Positions 46,701 through 55,379 are shown, counted from the first letter of the stretch. The stretch is DNA of 64,000 bases from Zingiber officinale (GCF_018446385.1 NC_056002.1:34272063-34336062); one strand, 5' to 3'. The notes: a model not told the origin generated them from the letters alone. Made by a program: numbers and translations.

Positions 46701-49700
46701 ACATAGATCTTATCCACCGTCAACGTATCTAAAGGCTATACCACCAGAATTTTATTAGAAATTTCTACCTCACATCTTCGACTTTAATCATTTCAAACTA
46801 GTTTATAGAACCATCCATCATTTCAACAAGTCTATATCTTAAATATTTTCCCATTTATCATTATTCCACAGCAAAAGATGATAACCCTCACCCTGAGGCC
46901 CCTCCAAGACTGCCCCACACGCATTGGAAGGGAGATAAATCACGGGAGCCATTCGGCCAACAGAGCAGCCCTCTACGTGGGGATTTCATTTATCATTATT
47001 GAAATTACACCAAGTTTCTCCCATGTATTAGTATTCTTATTTTACTATTTCTAATAGTCTTAGATATCCATCCTAGTGAATAAACATCTATATTAGATAC
47101 ATCTCTGTTAAATTAATTTTTTATATGTTGTTTCCTAATCGCCCAAAACTCAATAGCCGTGCTCATGCAAGGTTGGGAAATGTGGTAGTTGACTCGTAGA
47201 CTCATGTGAGTTTATGACTCAACTTAATGGAAAGTGAGTCAAAGTCAAAAAGATCATTGACTTGGATCTTGCACAGCCATTTTCTGAGTCATAAACTCAT
47301 GAACTTCATAGGGTAAATCAACACATTACTCTCTGCTCAAGTGAATAACATTGCCAAACCTATTAGTTTGGTTCTGGATTTTTTTTAGTTTGCAATTATA
47401 AAAATAAAATAAGGATAATATTGAAAAAAAATATATATTTATGTCAATCTTTCACCTGTGATATATTCAAATATGTAAAAAAACAATTGTAAATATTTAT
47501 TGTATTTCTCTCTCCAACTTTCAGATTTTATTTTAAAAAAAAAATAGCCCGGTGTACGAAACTCTCGCCATGCGGGGTACCGGAGAAGGATCCATTATAC
47601 GCAGCCTAGTCTAGTCACAGATATGATAATGAAGAAACAAGACCAATGTTACTGCTATAGGTTCACAGATGTAAGGTCAAATCATTGTCAATGAAAAAAC
47701 AATTGATAATTCTTCTAGAAGAAACAAATAGTCCAGCAGAATGTTGATCCTCTTAGATGCACATCATTACTACAATGTTGATTCTTTATGATGACCACAA
47801 AGGAATAGTTGATATAGCATCAGTAGAATACTAACCAACAGCCTTGCCCTTGTTCTGCTCTTCTTCCGCTAGTGAAAGCGCAATGGCATGATCAATGTCT
47901 TCATCTTCACGATGGTGAACATCCTTGCACCCACAATTTCATTAAATGAGTTCAGCAAGAAAGGTTGTTAGAAAACTTTCATACTTGGACCTTTTATATA
48001 TGAAGCAGTGATGAAGGCATGCAACAGTCATAGATTTAACATATTAGATAAAGGGTGCTGTGGATTTTAAAGAAATTCAAGGATCCTAACTCTAGGAATC
48101 CTAGCAATATTTGGCATCATCAAGTCATGAACCAGCAAGGCAACAAGAACATGCAATTTGTCAGTTTGCAAAGCAGTCCAATGACCAATAAAGTATGGAT
48201 ATTGACAAAAAAAAAATACATAGCTGATACAAATGTGAAAATAAAAACATCTTATATCTGTAAAATAATCAATGTATTAGAGCAGCTGTGCTTATATAGT
48301 AGATGATTTATGTCAGCTGTAGTATCAATCAGTAACTGTAAGCTTTCAGGATGTAGATTTAACAGCTTTGACTGTCAGTATCTAAAAGTAAAAGAATGAA
48401 GAGCTTAGTCACTGAGAAATTTCAGTTAACAATAAATTTGACTGAAAATCATGGAATCTATGATCCAGATACATGGAACTGTCATTGCAAGATTGTAATC
48501 AAGTCAACTGGTCAAGAGTGCTGCTGATGGAACTAGAGTCTCAAGATGAAGACTCAGAAGCTACGAGATTTTAATCATGCTTATGTTCTTCTTCTTTGCT
48601 ATGCCTGGTGATTGTAATGAGAGAATTCGTTGGTCTAAAACAGTCAGTGTTCACGAGATAAAACATGATTCACTACTTTTCTATATGATCTGCTCTAATT
48701 ACAGAGCAATCACTGCATCTATTACATAATCTACTCCATCCAACATAACTAATGCATCTTTTATATACATCCAGTATTTTTATCCAGCATGTAATAATTT
48801 CATCAAATCCATTAAAAAGTACATCCACCAGAGTCCATACACATGCGTTGATGTAAAAGCCTGTTCAGTGGGCTAGTGTCATGGCCTCAGTCAGATATGT
48901 CAATCAATGGGCTTCCACCTCAATCATAATGCTGTAGGAAGACTGCTAAGACATATTAGTTTGGGGACAATGCAGTTGCAAGTTTTTTTTAACCAAAAAA
49001 GCATATCAAAATTGCAATAATCACCAATGGACCCAATTTGATGTGATCTTTAAATTCATTTCAATTCAACTTTGACAAATCACAGTAATGTAGCCTTCAT
49101 AGAGCTAAATAGACATAAGATTAATGTAGATAGTCCCAAATAGTTGAGACAATCATCTCATTTGAGCATCTGCTGAAATTGCTAGTTCCACCTGCTTGAT
49201 ATCAAGAATGAACTGAAGACAACATAGACATTGATGCAATTGAACCAACCAGGGGATCCTTGATTGAGAGAGGGAAATCCAAAATGGAGAAATGAGGTAC
49301 AATTTCTCCTATTGCAGTGGCTTCTAGTCTAAACCAGTCCTTTGACTAATCTCTACTGCGTTTAGAGTGGTTACCTTTTTCTACTTGCTGCACTCCTTGC
49401 AAGACTTCTTTGGTCAGAGGTACATTTTAAATTGAACGTTTTTGTTGTAGCACCCTCAAAAATTCTTGCTCCAACATATCACAGACTCCGTATTAGCATG
49501 GTATATGAGAAGCTTCAAGTAATTGTCACAAGAGCTCTCATACCAAACCGTCAGTTCATAAGCTAGCAATCAAGTGCACAACTTATATTATGCAAGGGAG
49601 GAGTTTTCAGATGATATCTTAGTAGAATCTCCTATTGAGATCCTGTAACATTTGTTAGTCCTTCCTTGCTTCTTTCCTATGATACCTTTAAGTGTTGGGA

Positions 49701-50258
49701 GCTTGTCAAAGAGACAACTCAATGTTACAGAGATGCAATTTCTCCATTTGTTTGATTCTGACCACTAGATTGCTTGTTGAATCTGCTGAGTTGGTAGCAA
49801 AACTAGGTCCATGAGACATGGCTATGGAATTAGCAAGATTTGGACAGACATTATATCCTATGTATGATTATAGCATCAAGTGCATAGCATTGTAAATCAT
49901 GGTTCAAATCAATTATTTCCAAGTACTGACCAAACACTCCCTACTTCCTCTGTAGAGGATACTTATTTATTGCATTGTAAAAAGGCCGTTGTCTTATTAA
50001 TTGCATCATGAAAAGACTGTCATAGTGTGCATTTTCAAGTCAGGAATTGATTTTCAAAAACAAGCAAGATATGTATTCCTGTATAGATAACACCATAAAT
50101 TTCAGAAAAGATAAAAGATAAAAGTACAAAGGAAAAGGGAGTACCAATGAAGTTGAGGGTCCATGCCAAAAGCTTTCAATTGAGTGCCGTCCAAGGGATT
50201 GACCAGCTGAAATGATAAGTTTTGATCCTTCAACAATTTCGTCTAACCAAACCATCAT
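13914..50258 (-). CDS. DA1-like: DA1-like ubiquitin-binding LIM peptidase, 11 coding exons
   Basis: Joined on the minus strand: 50145-50258, 47836-47923, 46203-46332, 17073-17193, 16866-16949, 16183-16302, 15776-15988, 15606-15668, 15363-15481, 15041-15099, 13914-14230. Every intron has GT-AG ends and all phases agree: 1428 nt, 475 aa, no internal stop. Domains: UIM1 about 44-61 ([18 protein letters not shown]), UIM2 about 74-88 ([13 protein letters not shown]), LIM and LIM-like Cys/His fingers about 113-238, conserved core ([20 protein letters not shown]), zinc-peptidase HEMMH at 360-364, a Glu ligand in NPEVEEGIC (about 376-384), and ending [12 protein letters not shown]...TGAFP. In other plants DA1 is activated by ubiquitylation and cleaves growth regulators, which limits organ and seed size. 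The start is MVWL or MMVWL, where relatives usually have MGWL. Intron 3 is 29 kb of nested retroelements. Confidence 0.9.
15014..15039. repeat. (GA)n microsatellite abutting a DA1-like splice donor
   Basis: About 13 AG units on +. On the coding strand the donor after exon 10 (AAAG|GTCTCTCT) runs straight into (CT)n. Length changes could affect splicing, which is an inference. Confidence 0.8.
16964..17009. repeat. (TAA)n microsatellite in DA1-like intron 4
   Basis: About 15 TAA units on +, located close to the acceptor of exon 5. On the coding strand it is (TTA)n and could serve as part of the pyrimidine-rich tract. Confidence 0.85.
17518..17700 (+). repeat. Left LTR of the Tekay-like element, segment 1
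   Basis: Matches 42243-42425 (GAAATACCTTATAGAA, GATTTAAACGGAGTT, CTTAGAGGAAGCT). About 60 bp present in the right LTR (about 42425-42475) is missing at the break with the Athila-lineage insert. Confidence 0.85.
17701..18953 (+). repeat. 5' LTR of the Athila-lineage element, copy 1
   Basis: The U3 part (17701-17910) is GC-rich with repeated GCACGGG / CCCGTGCC in both orientations. A TATA box (CCTATATAAG) lies at about 17915. The R/U5 part matches 26000-26939 closely (CTCTTTGATTGGGGATCT, GGCCCCAAG, AACATGTTTTGTGGATGTAA). The proximal part of U3 is inverted relative to the right LTR. Confidence 0.8.
18957..18979 (+). other. Primer-binding site, Asp-tRNA type
   Basis: TTGGCATCGTTGCCGGGGAT differs at one or two positions from the Athila-type site TGGCGCCGTTGCCGGGGA. 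It places the element in the Athila/Tat part of Gypsy. Confidence 0.75.
19189..20700 (+). pseudogene. Athila-lineage gag, copy 1
   Basis: The first open part (19189-19479) has the Athila gag signature [16 protein letters not shown], then [16 protein letters not shown], then a stop. The frame continues with [14 protein letters not shown] text and a zinc knuckle ([14 protein letters not shown], about 19946-19985). After further stops come the coiled region [15 protein letters not shown] (20189-20497), [13 protein letters not shown], and the basic [10 protein letters not shown] near 20620. Stops and frame changes make it non-functional. Confidence 0.8.
20840..21785 (+). pseudogene. Athila-lineage protease, copy 1, split by an insertion
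   Basis: The left part (to about 21085) reads [38 protein letters not shown], then [19 protein letters not shown]. After about 550 bp of unrelated DNA the frame resumes at about 21640 as [20 protein letters not shown] and [15 protein letters not shown]. Usually the catalytic Asp sits in DLGAS, which is present. The same domain in copy 2 at 62940-63328 is not split. Confidence 0.75.
21085..21640. mobile_element. Unclassified insertion in the protease
   Basis: Not present in copy 2. It contains CATGGTATCAAGATCC at about 21318, which looks like a Copia Met-tRNA primer site, so a fragment of a Copia LTR/leader is possible. GATTTTGT occurs at both edges. No coding potential. Confidence 0.4.
21850..22160 (+). 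pseudogene. End of gag-protease ORF and conserved 3' splice acceptor-like site, copy 1
   Basis: The frame ends ...[19 protein letters not shown]..., then [13 protein letters not shown] and a stop at 22087-22089. A pyrimidine-rich stretch then leads to TTTTGCAG|GTC (22151-22156). Copy 2 ends in the same way (ALLERQAKIFFF, then TTTTCAG|GTC at 63719-63725). An RT domain should start about here in a full Athila element and does not. Confidence 0.6.
22549..24060 (+). pseudogene. Athila ORF1-like domain protein, degenerate
   Basis: Starts [20 protein letters not shown] and continues, across stops, with [32 protein letters not shown] and the FLSS / FRLFDDEY / FGLPKGGEK motifs typical of the ATHILA ORF-1 family. 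The best-preserved part (23169-23561) reads [40 protein letters not shown] and [16 protein letters not shown]. In Athila elements this ORF lies 3' of pol and has no settled biochemical role. Here it follows the protease directly. Confidence 0.7.
24061..25009. other. Non-coding 3' internal DNA of the Athila-lineage element
   Basis: No ORF of interest. Similar long non-coding stretches before the 3' LTR are usual in Athila/Tat elements. Confidence 0.5.
25010..25715. mobile_element. GC-rich LTR-like insertion
   Basis: Sharply GC-rich, with CGCTGGGGACGTGGCGCTCC, GTGTCCCGGCGACGG, a TATA-like CTTATATAGACC (about 25212), and repeated CCGCTCGG / CCGAGC pieces (25430-25630). It looks like a solo LTR of another Gypsy family. 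The exact ends and target duplication could not be fixed. Confidence 0.5.
25800..26939 (+). repeat. 3' LTR of the Athila-lineage element, copy 1
   Basis: TATA box at about 26009-26018. From there to CACACATCA it matches the left LTR. At 25800-25880 the U3 sequence (CCGGTTGAATGCGCCGATC) is the reverse complement of the left LTR's GATTGGTGCATTCAACTAG region. Confidence 0.75.
26940..27703 (+). repeat. Left LTR of the Tekay-like element, segment 2
   Basis: Matches 42476-43100 and then 43650-43786 (AACCTAAGTTGTGTTTTTCT, CCCCTTCACACGCATTG, ATCTACGGTAGATCTAGG). The right LTR has about 560 bp more between these two parts. The segment carries (AT)n at 27574-27627. It ends in GTATT, the target duplication of the next insertion. 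Confidence 0.85.
27574..27627. repeat. (AT)n microsatellite
   Basis: About 27 AT units. At the equivalent place the right LTR has a (GA)n run (about 43694-43726), so the two LTRs grew different repeats. Confidence 0.9.
28131..28518 (-). mobile_element. RTE-type LINE, 5'-truncated
   Basis: The minus strand encodes the RTE ORF2 C-terminus: [44 protein letters not shown]. The 3' end is (GTT)n-like (AACAACAACAACAA on +), as in plant RTE elements. It is flanked by an exact 19-bp target duplication, ACAGGATATACTTAATAAT (28112-28130 and 28519-28537). Confidence 0.92.
28650..28950. repeat. GAGGCGCCTCGGAG repeat zone
   Basis: Irregular repeats of GGAGGCGCCTCGGAG and GGAGGCACCTCG, the complement of the zone at 8585-8850. 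They lie at the equivalent place in the related LTR. Confidence 0.75.
29308..30950 (+). repeat. 5' LTR of the inverted Copia element
   Basis: 1643 bp, starts TATTAGTGCAAGC (TGTTAGTGTAAGC in the other copy) and ends GATCCCTACA. Bases 29308-30015 match the reverse complement of 33415-34118. Bases 30293-30950 match 36748-37445. Confidence 0.9.
31200..33410 (+). pseudogene. Copia gag and protease remnant
   Basis: Gag text includes [20 protein letters not shown] (32584 onward) and a damaged knuckle, [16 protein letters not shown], in which the first and last Cys are lost. The protease reads [18 protein letters not shown] at about 32927, where DTG has become DTN. It continues with [20 protein letters not shown] and the GAG-pre-integrase start [13 protein letters not shown] (33364-33405), where the inversion break cuts in. 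An unstructured leader lies at 30965-31200. Confidence 0.75.
33411..36752 (-). mobile_element. Inverted segment of the Copia element (pol and part of the 3' LTR)
   Basis: From high to low coordinate, in the minus reading: the GAG-pre-integrase continuation ([20 protein letters not shown], about 36735-36670), decayed integrase, RT, RNase H, a purine tract (AGTGGGAGAT), then LTR from TGTTAGTG (34118) down to 33415. Both break regions show TAAG. About 275 bp of LTR (30016-30292 in the 5' copy) is missing from the 3' LTR. Confidence 0.85.
34194..35502 (-). pseudogene. Copia RT and RNase H remnant in the inverted segment
   Basis: RT motifs on minus: [59 protein letters not shown], and [14 protein letters not shown] with YVDD kept (about 35125-35085). 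Then come [20 protein letters not shown] and RNase H, with [28 protein letters not shown] and [11 protein letters not shown]. Stops and shifts separate the pieces. Confidence 0.88.
36753..37445 (+). repeat. Residual 3' LTR of the Copia element
   Basis: Matches 30298-30950 (TTGAGTTAGACTCAAATGAA, TGGTTAATCCAATA, TTGTTTTATGCATAA). It ends in CCCTTACA next to GAACC. Confidence 0.9.
37607..38741 (+). repeat. Left LTR of the Tekay-like element, segment 3
   Basis: Matches 43787-44939 (AGTGACACATACATATACAT, TTTAACCATGCACTATCTCT, CATCTTATGTTTTCCAT). Ends GTGATA, where the right LTR has ATGACA. Confidence 0.88.
38742..42242 (+). pseudogene. Tekay-like gag-pol remnant with chromodomain
   Basis: The primer site TGGTATCAAAGCC is at 38748-38760. 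Gag is seen at about 39260-39390 ([34 protein letters not shown]). RT keeps [14 protein letters not shown] text at about 40445-40480. RNase H starts [20 protein letters not shown] near 40800. Integrase text at about 41090-41600 includes [14 protein letters not shown], DRLTKS, TDGQSERT-like and FAYNN. The open C-terminal part (41749-41970) reads [33 protein letters not shown] and [11 protein letters not shown] broken chromodomain ([17 protein letters not shown]) lies at about 42070-42140. Numerous stops. Confidence 0.85.
43286..43575. repeat. 145-bp tandem duplication in the right LTR
   Basis: Copies 43286-43430 and 43431-43575 are nearly identical, beginning TTGATCTTAGAGATGATCTA. The high identity suggests a recent event. 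Confidence 0.9.
43694..43726. repeat. (GA)n microsatellite
   Basis: About 16 GA units, with one A-rich break at the end. Confidence 0.85.
44972..45075 (+). mobile_element. Au-type SINE, 5'-truncated
   Basis: Carries the Au SINE body and tail: AACAGCCTCTTGCAAAAAGC, AGGGTAAGGTTGCGTACGAT, CCCCGGGACCCCGCATGGCG, GGAGCTTCGTGCACCGGGCT, then CTTTT. It is flanked by the exact 15-bp duplication ATGTGAGTGTATACA (44957-44971 and 45076-45090). The tRNA-like 5' part is missing. Confidence 0.9.
45355..45472 (+). mobile_element. Au-type SINE, degenerate
   Basis: Box B (GGTTCAAGTC) is followed by ACCTTTTGCAATGCAG and TTTCCCCGAGACCCCGTATT. Box A is missing. No target duplication recognised. Confidence 0.7.
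45594..45735 (+). mobile_element. Au-type SINE with tRNA-like head, degenerate
   Basis: GGGAGCTTTGGCACAAC resembles box A and GGTTTGAGTC box B. The body follows: AACCTCTTGCAATACAAG, TACGTACAATAGACCC, CCCTGGGATCC. This is the most complete head of the four copies. The tail is lost. Confidence 0.75.
46203..50258 (-). CDS. DA1-like exons 1-3 (N-terminus and two UIMs)
   Basis: Exon 1 coding part (50145-50258): [20 protein letters not shown] then [18 protein letters not shown], aligning with the MGWLTKIFKGS...PSTS start of monocot DA1 proteins. Exon 2 (47836-47923): [23 protein letters not shown]1. Exon 3 (46203-46332): [20 protein letters not shown]2, then a Pro-rich linker PLPNFFPP. Exon 1 begins in the 5' UTR at 50294, after an acceptor TTGTGCAG. 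UIMs bind mono-ubiquitin and are needed for DA1 activation (family knowledge). Confidence 0.88.
46333..47835 (-). other. DA1-like intron 2
   Basis: Non-coding. It holds a minus-strand SINE (47530-47625), a GC-richer patch at about 46885-46985 with no known identity, and a TTGACTCGTAGACTCATG-like stretch at about 47190 that recalls the foldback element at 2782. Confidence 0.6.
47530..47625 (-). mobile_element. Au-type SINE fragment, minus strand
   Basis: The reverse complement reads AGGCTGCGTATAATGGATCC, TACCCCGCATGGCGAGAG and CACCGGGCTATTTTTTTTT, the 3' half of an Au SINE with a T-rich tail. Confidence 0.8.
47924..50144 (-). other. DA1-like intron 1
   Basis: About 2.2 kb of AT-rich DNA. I see no gene, repeat or transposon signature. 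Short open stretches here (for example 48055-48306) have no domain. Confidence 0.6.
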
Positions 50259-51376
50259 GCCAATGTTTGATTGTGTATCCCTCACAATTTTTGCCTGCAC
50301 AATGGCATGTCTGATTTAGAAACCCAACCCAAGAGCCACACAATAATAGATAATTCATAATTTTGATATGTTGAATAATATGGGATGTCCATGCTTGCTG
50401 CTTCTAAGAAATTCACAAAATCAAGAACAGAAAAGGACTAGAGATATTCTGAGTTTCAAGTGAACACTAAAATCTTGTAATGACTGATTCTTACTGCACA
50501 TGTCATGAAGAGCTGACTACCGTGAAATTTTAAACATCTCAAATTTAAAAAAAAATTAAGTAGTCCAAGCTTGTAGTAATTATGGTTTTGCCTACTAATA
50601 TTGATGTTGATAAATAATAAAACATTTTCAACATAATTCCAAAATTGAGTATAGCTCATTGCTTTTGTGCGAAATAAGCTTCTCAAATCTCAGAAGTAGG
50701 CTCGTTATTGATTAGCATGCAATAAGAATTCCGACAAAGGAGAGCTAAACCTGATGACAAAAACATATGACCTACAGACTTTGTCAATCTCTCAAATCAA
50801 TGCGCATCCCAATCAACAACATTTTACTTAAAAATCAGAAGGGTGGAAGCACGTGACTGATCGGATAGATAACTTAAATGCGTAAGGTTATGATACGAAA
50901 ACGATCTCATAGTTTACAAGGCACAAAAAGCAAATGGAAAGGGAAAACACATGCAAAATCGAGCCGGCAGACAAGCACAAACAGAGTTTTGAATCCCTAC
51001 CTATGGAAGATGGCGATTAGCAAAAAAAAGAGATCAGATTGAGGCTTTAATCAGATGCAATTGACCATATTATTACCCTCTCCAGTCGTCACTGCCACAA
51101 AAAAAACGAGCTTTTACAGTTATTCGAGATAAGGAAGTTCCAGAACCTCAAACCTCAAAAGTTCCAGAACCTCAAACCAAAAGTGAAAAAGAAAACCATA
51201 GTGCTGGAGAAACCATTCGTTTAATGTTGTTTTCTCCCACCCTCTCGATCGCTCGCATGAGCATCAAAACTCACGCCAGAAATCAGATTTCGATCGGGGA
51301 AGCCGACGTTGGGCAGAGTGCCCATGAGTTTAAAGAACAAACCTTTTCTACTCCATGATCTCACCTAGCCCCTTAC

Positions 51377-51650
51377 CTGCCCCGCCAACGTGGAGACAGT
51401 GGGATCCGCCTTCGAAGCCCTCGCTTGCTCGTTGACTTCGACTTTAACTTCCAAGTAGGGTAGTGTTCCGGGTTAGCAAAATGGGGCAAAAATAAAAATT
51501 GGAGCTCTCGAGTGGGAAAAAGGGGAGGGTGTGCCGTCGCTGTCGCGGATTTGGAGCTAGGTCGGAGGCGGTAACCTCCCAGCATCCACCACTGCACACA
51601 AAGCAATCGGATACAGTGATAGCTCCGGAGTAAACACCTTATCCCATCCA
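51377..51650 (-). other. Candidate 5' UTR exon of the DA1-like gene
   Basis: A good donor (GGGCAG|GTAAGG, GT at 51376-51375) faces the acceptor at 50295-50296. The stretch is GC-richer than its surroundings, as first exons often are. A 92-codon minus ORF spans it (from 51651) but shows no domain and would not be retained after splicing. The transcription start is not located. Confidence 0.45.
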
Positions 51651-51817
51651 ATGATTAATTAATTTATGGCTCGAGGCCACCTGATTCTCTCGGTAAGAGA
51701 AGAATTAAATAAGCGCCCCTACAGGAGTGCTTTAATAATGTTGTGATGGTTCATTTAAAAAAAAATAAATAAATTTTCTCGATTTTTCTCTCTCGCTCTC
51801 GTTGCTTCCTTCGTCAT

Positions 51818-52083
51818 AATCATCCATCGCAATTCGCTCCTATCAACGAGCAAGGAAAACAAAGGTATTATAAGTTAAGCACAATTTACAATCGTATATT
51901 TTGTAGTTCTATATAATATTTTTTAGTTCTGATATATCCTACAATATACAAATCATCCATCACAATTCGCTCCTATCAACGAGCAAGGAAAACAAAGGTA
52001 TTATAAGCTAAGCACAATTTACAATCGTATATTTTGTAGTTCTATACAATATTTTTTAGTTCTGATATATCCTACAATATACA
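51818..52083. repeat. 133-bp tandem duplication upstream of the DA1-like gene
   Basis: Copies 51818-51950 and 51951-52083 differ at only a few bases. Each contains CAATTCGCTCCTATCAACGA and CTGATATATCCTACAATATA. Confidence 0.92.
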
Positions 52084-53319
52084 AATCTAGCTATTTTTTA
52101 TTATTTTTTTATTATATAATTTACAGATAATTTACCAAACATCATTTCCCATATTTCATAACCAATAGTAAGTCGTTTCATTTTAAATTGTAATTTTCTC
52201 TAATTCTAATATATATTAGAAAAATTTATGCTACAATGTACAAGGTCGATGCATACTACAACATGTACTAATTACTTAGACATTTAGTTGTTACAACGTA
52301 TAGCAGTCACTTAGACATTAACTGCTATAGAAATAATACAGTTACTTGGACAATTAACTGCTACACATTATAATAATTAATTGTCCAAGTAGCTGCTACA
52401 ACATGTACAACTACTTGGTAAGTTGTTTTATTTTAAGTTATAATTCTCTCTAATCCTAATATATGATTTATACATGATTCTAAATGATATATTTAATTAA
52501 TATAGAGAAAAATATATATTGTATTTATTGGACGTCAGCTGGATGTTTATGACATCTGAATAGAAACATCTATATAAGTTAATTGTTTCAAGGGTACTAT
52601 ACACTGGTCCTTTGAGAGTAAATAGGATGTAATAAGAGCTTTTGAAGCATACAACGTATTATCTTACAATATTAATAATATTTTTTTGATAAAATTTATT
52701 TTTTTTTGTTATATAATTTACAACAAACTTGCTAATTTAAGTAGTTTCAATTTTTCATATTTCATTCGATAGTAGGTCGTTTCAATTTAAATTGTAATTC
52801 TCTCTAATCCTAATATATTATTAGGATTTATGCTACAACATAAATTCCCTGCACTAGCTGCTACAACTTGTAGTAGTTATCTGGACAGTTAACTGTTATA
52901 ACATTATAACAACTAATTGGATAGTTAGTTGTTACAACATTATAGCAACTACTTAGACGGTTAGCTGCTACAATGTTGTAGTAGCTACTTGGATGGTTAG
53001 CTGCTACAACGTTGTAGCAGCTACTTGGACATTCAAACAACCTTTTTTTTTTTTACCATTTTTTTAGTTATATAATTTTCGACAACTAGCTGCTACAAGC
53101 TGTAGCAGCTACTTCGACAACTAGCTACCACACATTGTAGCAACTACTTCGATAATTAGCTGCTACACATTGTAGCAGCTAATTGGACACTCCAATCAAC
53201 CTTTTCTTACCATTTTTTGGTTATATAATTTATAGAAAACTTGTCAAACATCATTTTCCATAATTTATTCGATGGTAAGTCATTTCAATTTAAATAGTAA
53301 TTTCCTCTAACCGTAATAT

Positions 53320-53700
53320 ATATTATCATGCACGCCATGAAAGCGAAATTATATTATACAATTACCATTTTGCCCTCATGGTTCCGACCAAAGTTTTAAC
53401 CACTAAACCAGTCATGCGATAAATATTTCGAAAGATTCTCATTGAAAGTAGATTGGTGGCCCACGGTGTCTTTGTTTATCAACCTCACCGCGACGACTCG
53501 TGATCTCCTCCGAAGCTTTGCCTCAATTGTAAGTATTTTGTTAGGCTTTAGTGTTTTGATTCTTCTTCTCTTCTTTAGGGTTTTGATTTTTTTTTTTTTT
53601 TTTAGGATTTTGATTCTTCTTCTAGCTTCTACAATAGTGTTGAATGATTATAGGTCTTTGAATTAAAGATTTACTTTTAGGGAATAAAGGTTTTAAAAAA
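53320..53700 (+). repeat. Transposon leader-like block, copy 1
   Basis: Matches 55380-55690 (GAAAGCGA, AATATTTCGAA / AACATTTCGAA, TTTATCAACCTCACCGCGAC). It ends at a donor-like TGTAAGT (53528-53534). This looks like a 5' UTR exon of the FAR1/MULE-type gene, duplicated with the palindromic array. Confidence 0.5.
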
Positions 53701-53895
53701 AGATTATAACATTGTAGTAGTTACTCGACAGTAGGTGCTACAACATAGTTAAACCCTAATGACTACTATAACATGGTTAAACTCTACCATCCCTACTGGC
53801 TTCTCATTATTGTAGCAGCTACTTGACCGTAACTACTACAACGTGATCAGTTGTCATATTATAGCAACTACTAATCATGTTGTAGTAGCTAGAAA

Positions 53896-54537
53896 TAAGG
53901 CTGTAAATGAACCAAGCGTTCGTGAACAAACTTGGTGTTCGGCTTGGTAAGAGCTTGTTTATGTTCGTTCAATATACATAAAATTAATTAAACAAACAAG
54001 CTTGAACAGCTCGTTAAGCTAAACAAACAAGTTTGAACACATAAGTGTTCAGCTCGTTAACGTTCGTGAACAACGTTCATGAACAATGTTCGTGAACAAC
54101 GTTCGTGAACAATGTTCACAAACTATATTTATTAATAAAACTCTTTCAATATGCTAAATAAATAATAAAATAAAATAAATAAATTTAAATTATCAATCTT
54201 AATAATTAATCAAACAATTAAAAGTTTCAAACAATCAAACAAGCTTGAATTGAGAGCTTGATAATATCTAAACGGACCAAGCTCAAATCAAGCTCAAGCC
54301 AAGCCCAAGCCAAGCTCAAGCCAAGCTTGAATTGAGAGCTTGATAACATCTAAACGAACCAAGCTCAAGCCAAGCTTCAAACAAGCTCAAGCTCATAAAA
54401 AATAAACCAAGCCAAGCTTGAACACTTATTTCAAAAGCTTGGTTCATTTTAAGCTCGGCTCGGCTCGGCTCGGTTGTCTTATCAAACAAGCTTGAACACC
54501 CCAACGCTCGGCTCGGCTCGACTCGTTTACAGCCCTA
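53896..54537. mobile_element. hAT-type MITE
   Basis: Ends TAAGGCTGTAAA and, inverted, TAGGGCTGTAAA, flanked by the exact 8-bp duplication GCTAGAAA (53888-53895 and 54538-54545), the hAT size. The interior has GTTCGTGAACAA repeats (54060-54120), AAGCTCAAGCCAAGC repeats (54260-54410) and GGCTC repeats at 54450-54530. No transposase. Confidence 0.9.
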
Positions 54538-55379
54538 GCTAGAAACTACTATACATCTCCATATTCCTGTTTGCAATTAGATTATTAACAATTCTAAAAA
54601 ACTATATCTTTCAGGTTAGATTGTACATTTTTTATTATGCGGTACACCGAGAGTTTAATATACTGAAGACCAATAAATTTTGGACAAACTGGGATGAGAG
54701 AATTTAATTTTCATGTTGGTCATAAAATTTTTACTAGCAAATACTGGATTATTGAAAAGCTAATGTAAATTTATTGTGAAATTGATGTCAATTTAATTTA
54801 CCACATCATTTTGCCAAAATGGTGTAAATATTTTGTAAAACTGCTATAAATATATTGTCAAGCTGCTACATGGTGTAACAGCTACTCTCGAGTAGCTGCT
54901 ATATCGTGTAGCAACTACTCGGGAGTAGCTGCTACAGTATGTAGCAACTATTGCTAATGTTGTTGCAGCTACTATATGCACATTATAGAGCTAATTAGTA
55001 GTAGCTACTATAAAGTGTAGCAATTTATCGGGAGTAGCTACTGCAAGGGATAAATACTCTACAGATTAACAGATGTTGTTACAACATAAAATAGATGTTG
55101 TAATCGAAATGTATTCTTATTGATAATTTTTTTTCAAGTTAGTCTAAATGTATTATAAAACTGTTGTAAAAGTTGATTTAATCCATTTTATAACACATGT
55201 AAATATATTGTCAAATTATCTAGTGCACGATGTAGCATCAACTGCCGACTAGCTACTACAACGTGTAGCAGCTAATTGGGAGTAGCTACTATAACATGTA
55301 ACAGCTATTACTACATGTTGTAACAGCTAGTCAGTAGTTATTGCTACACCGTGTAGCAGCTACTCTCGAGTAATTGCTA

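Noticed and set aside
46885..46985. GC-richer patch that could be a conserved element or SINE
   Set aside because: I could not match it to any family or find box A/B promoters or flanking duplications.
48055..48306. 83-codon ORF in DA1-like intron 1
   Set aside because: No domain, AT-rich composition, intronic position.
51373..51651. 92-codon minus ORF at the DA1-like gene's 5' end
   Set aside because: No domain, low-complexity Arg/Ser content, and it overlaps a good splice donor. Best read as 5' UTR.
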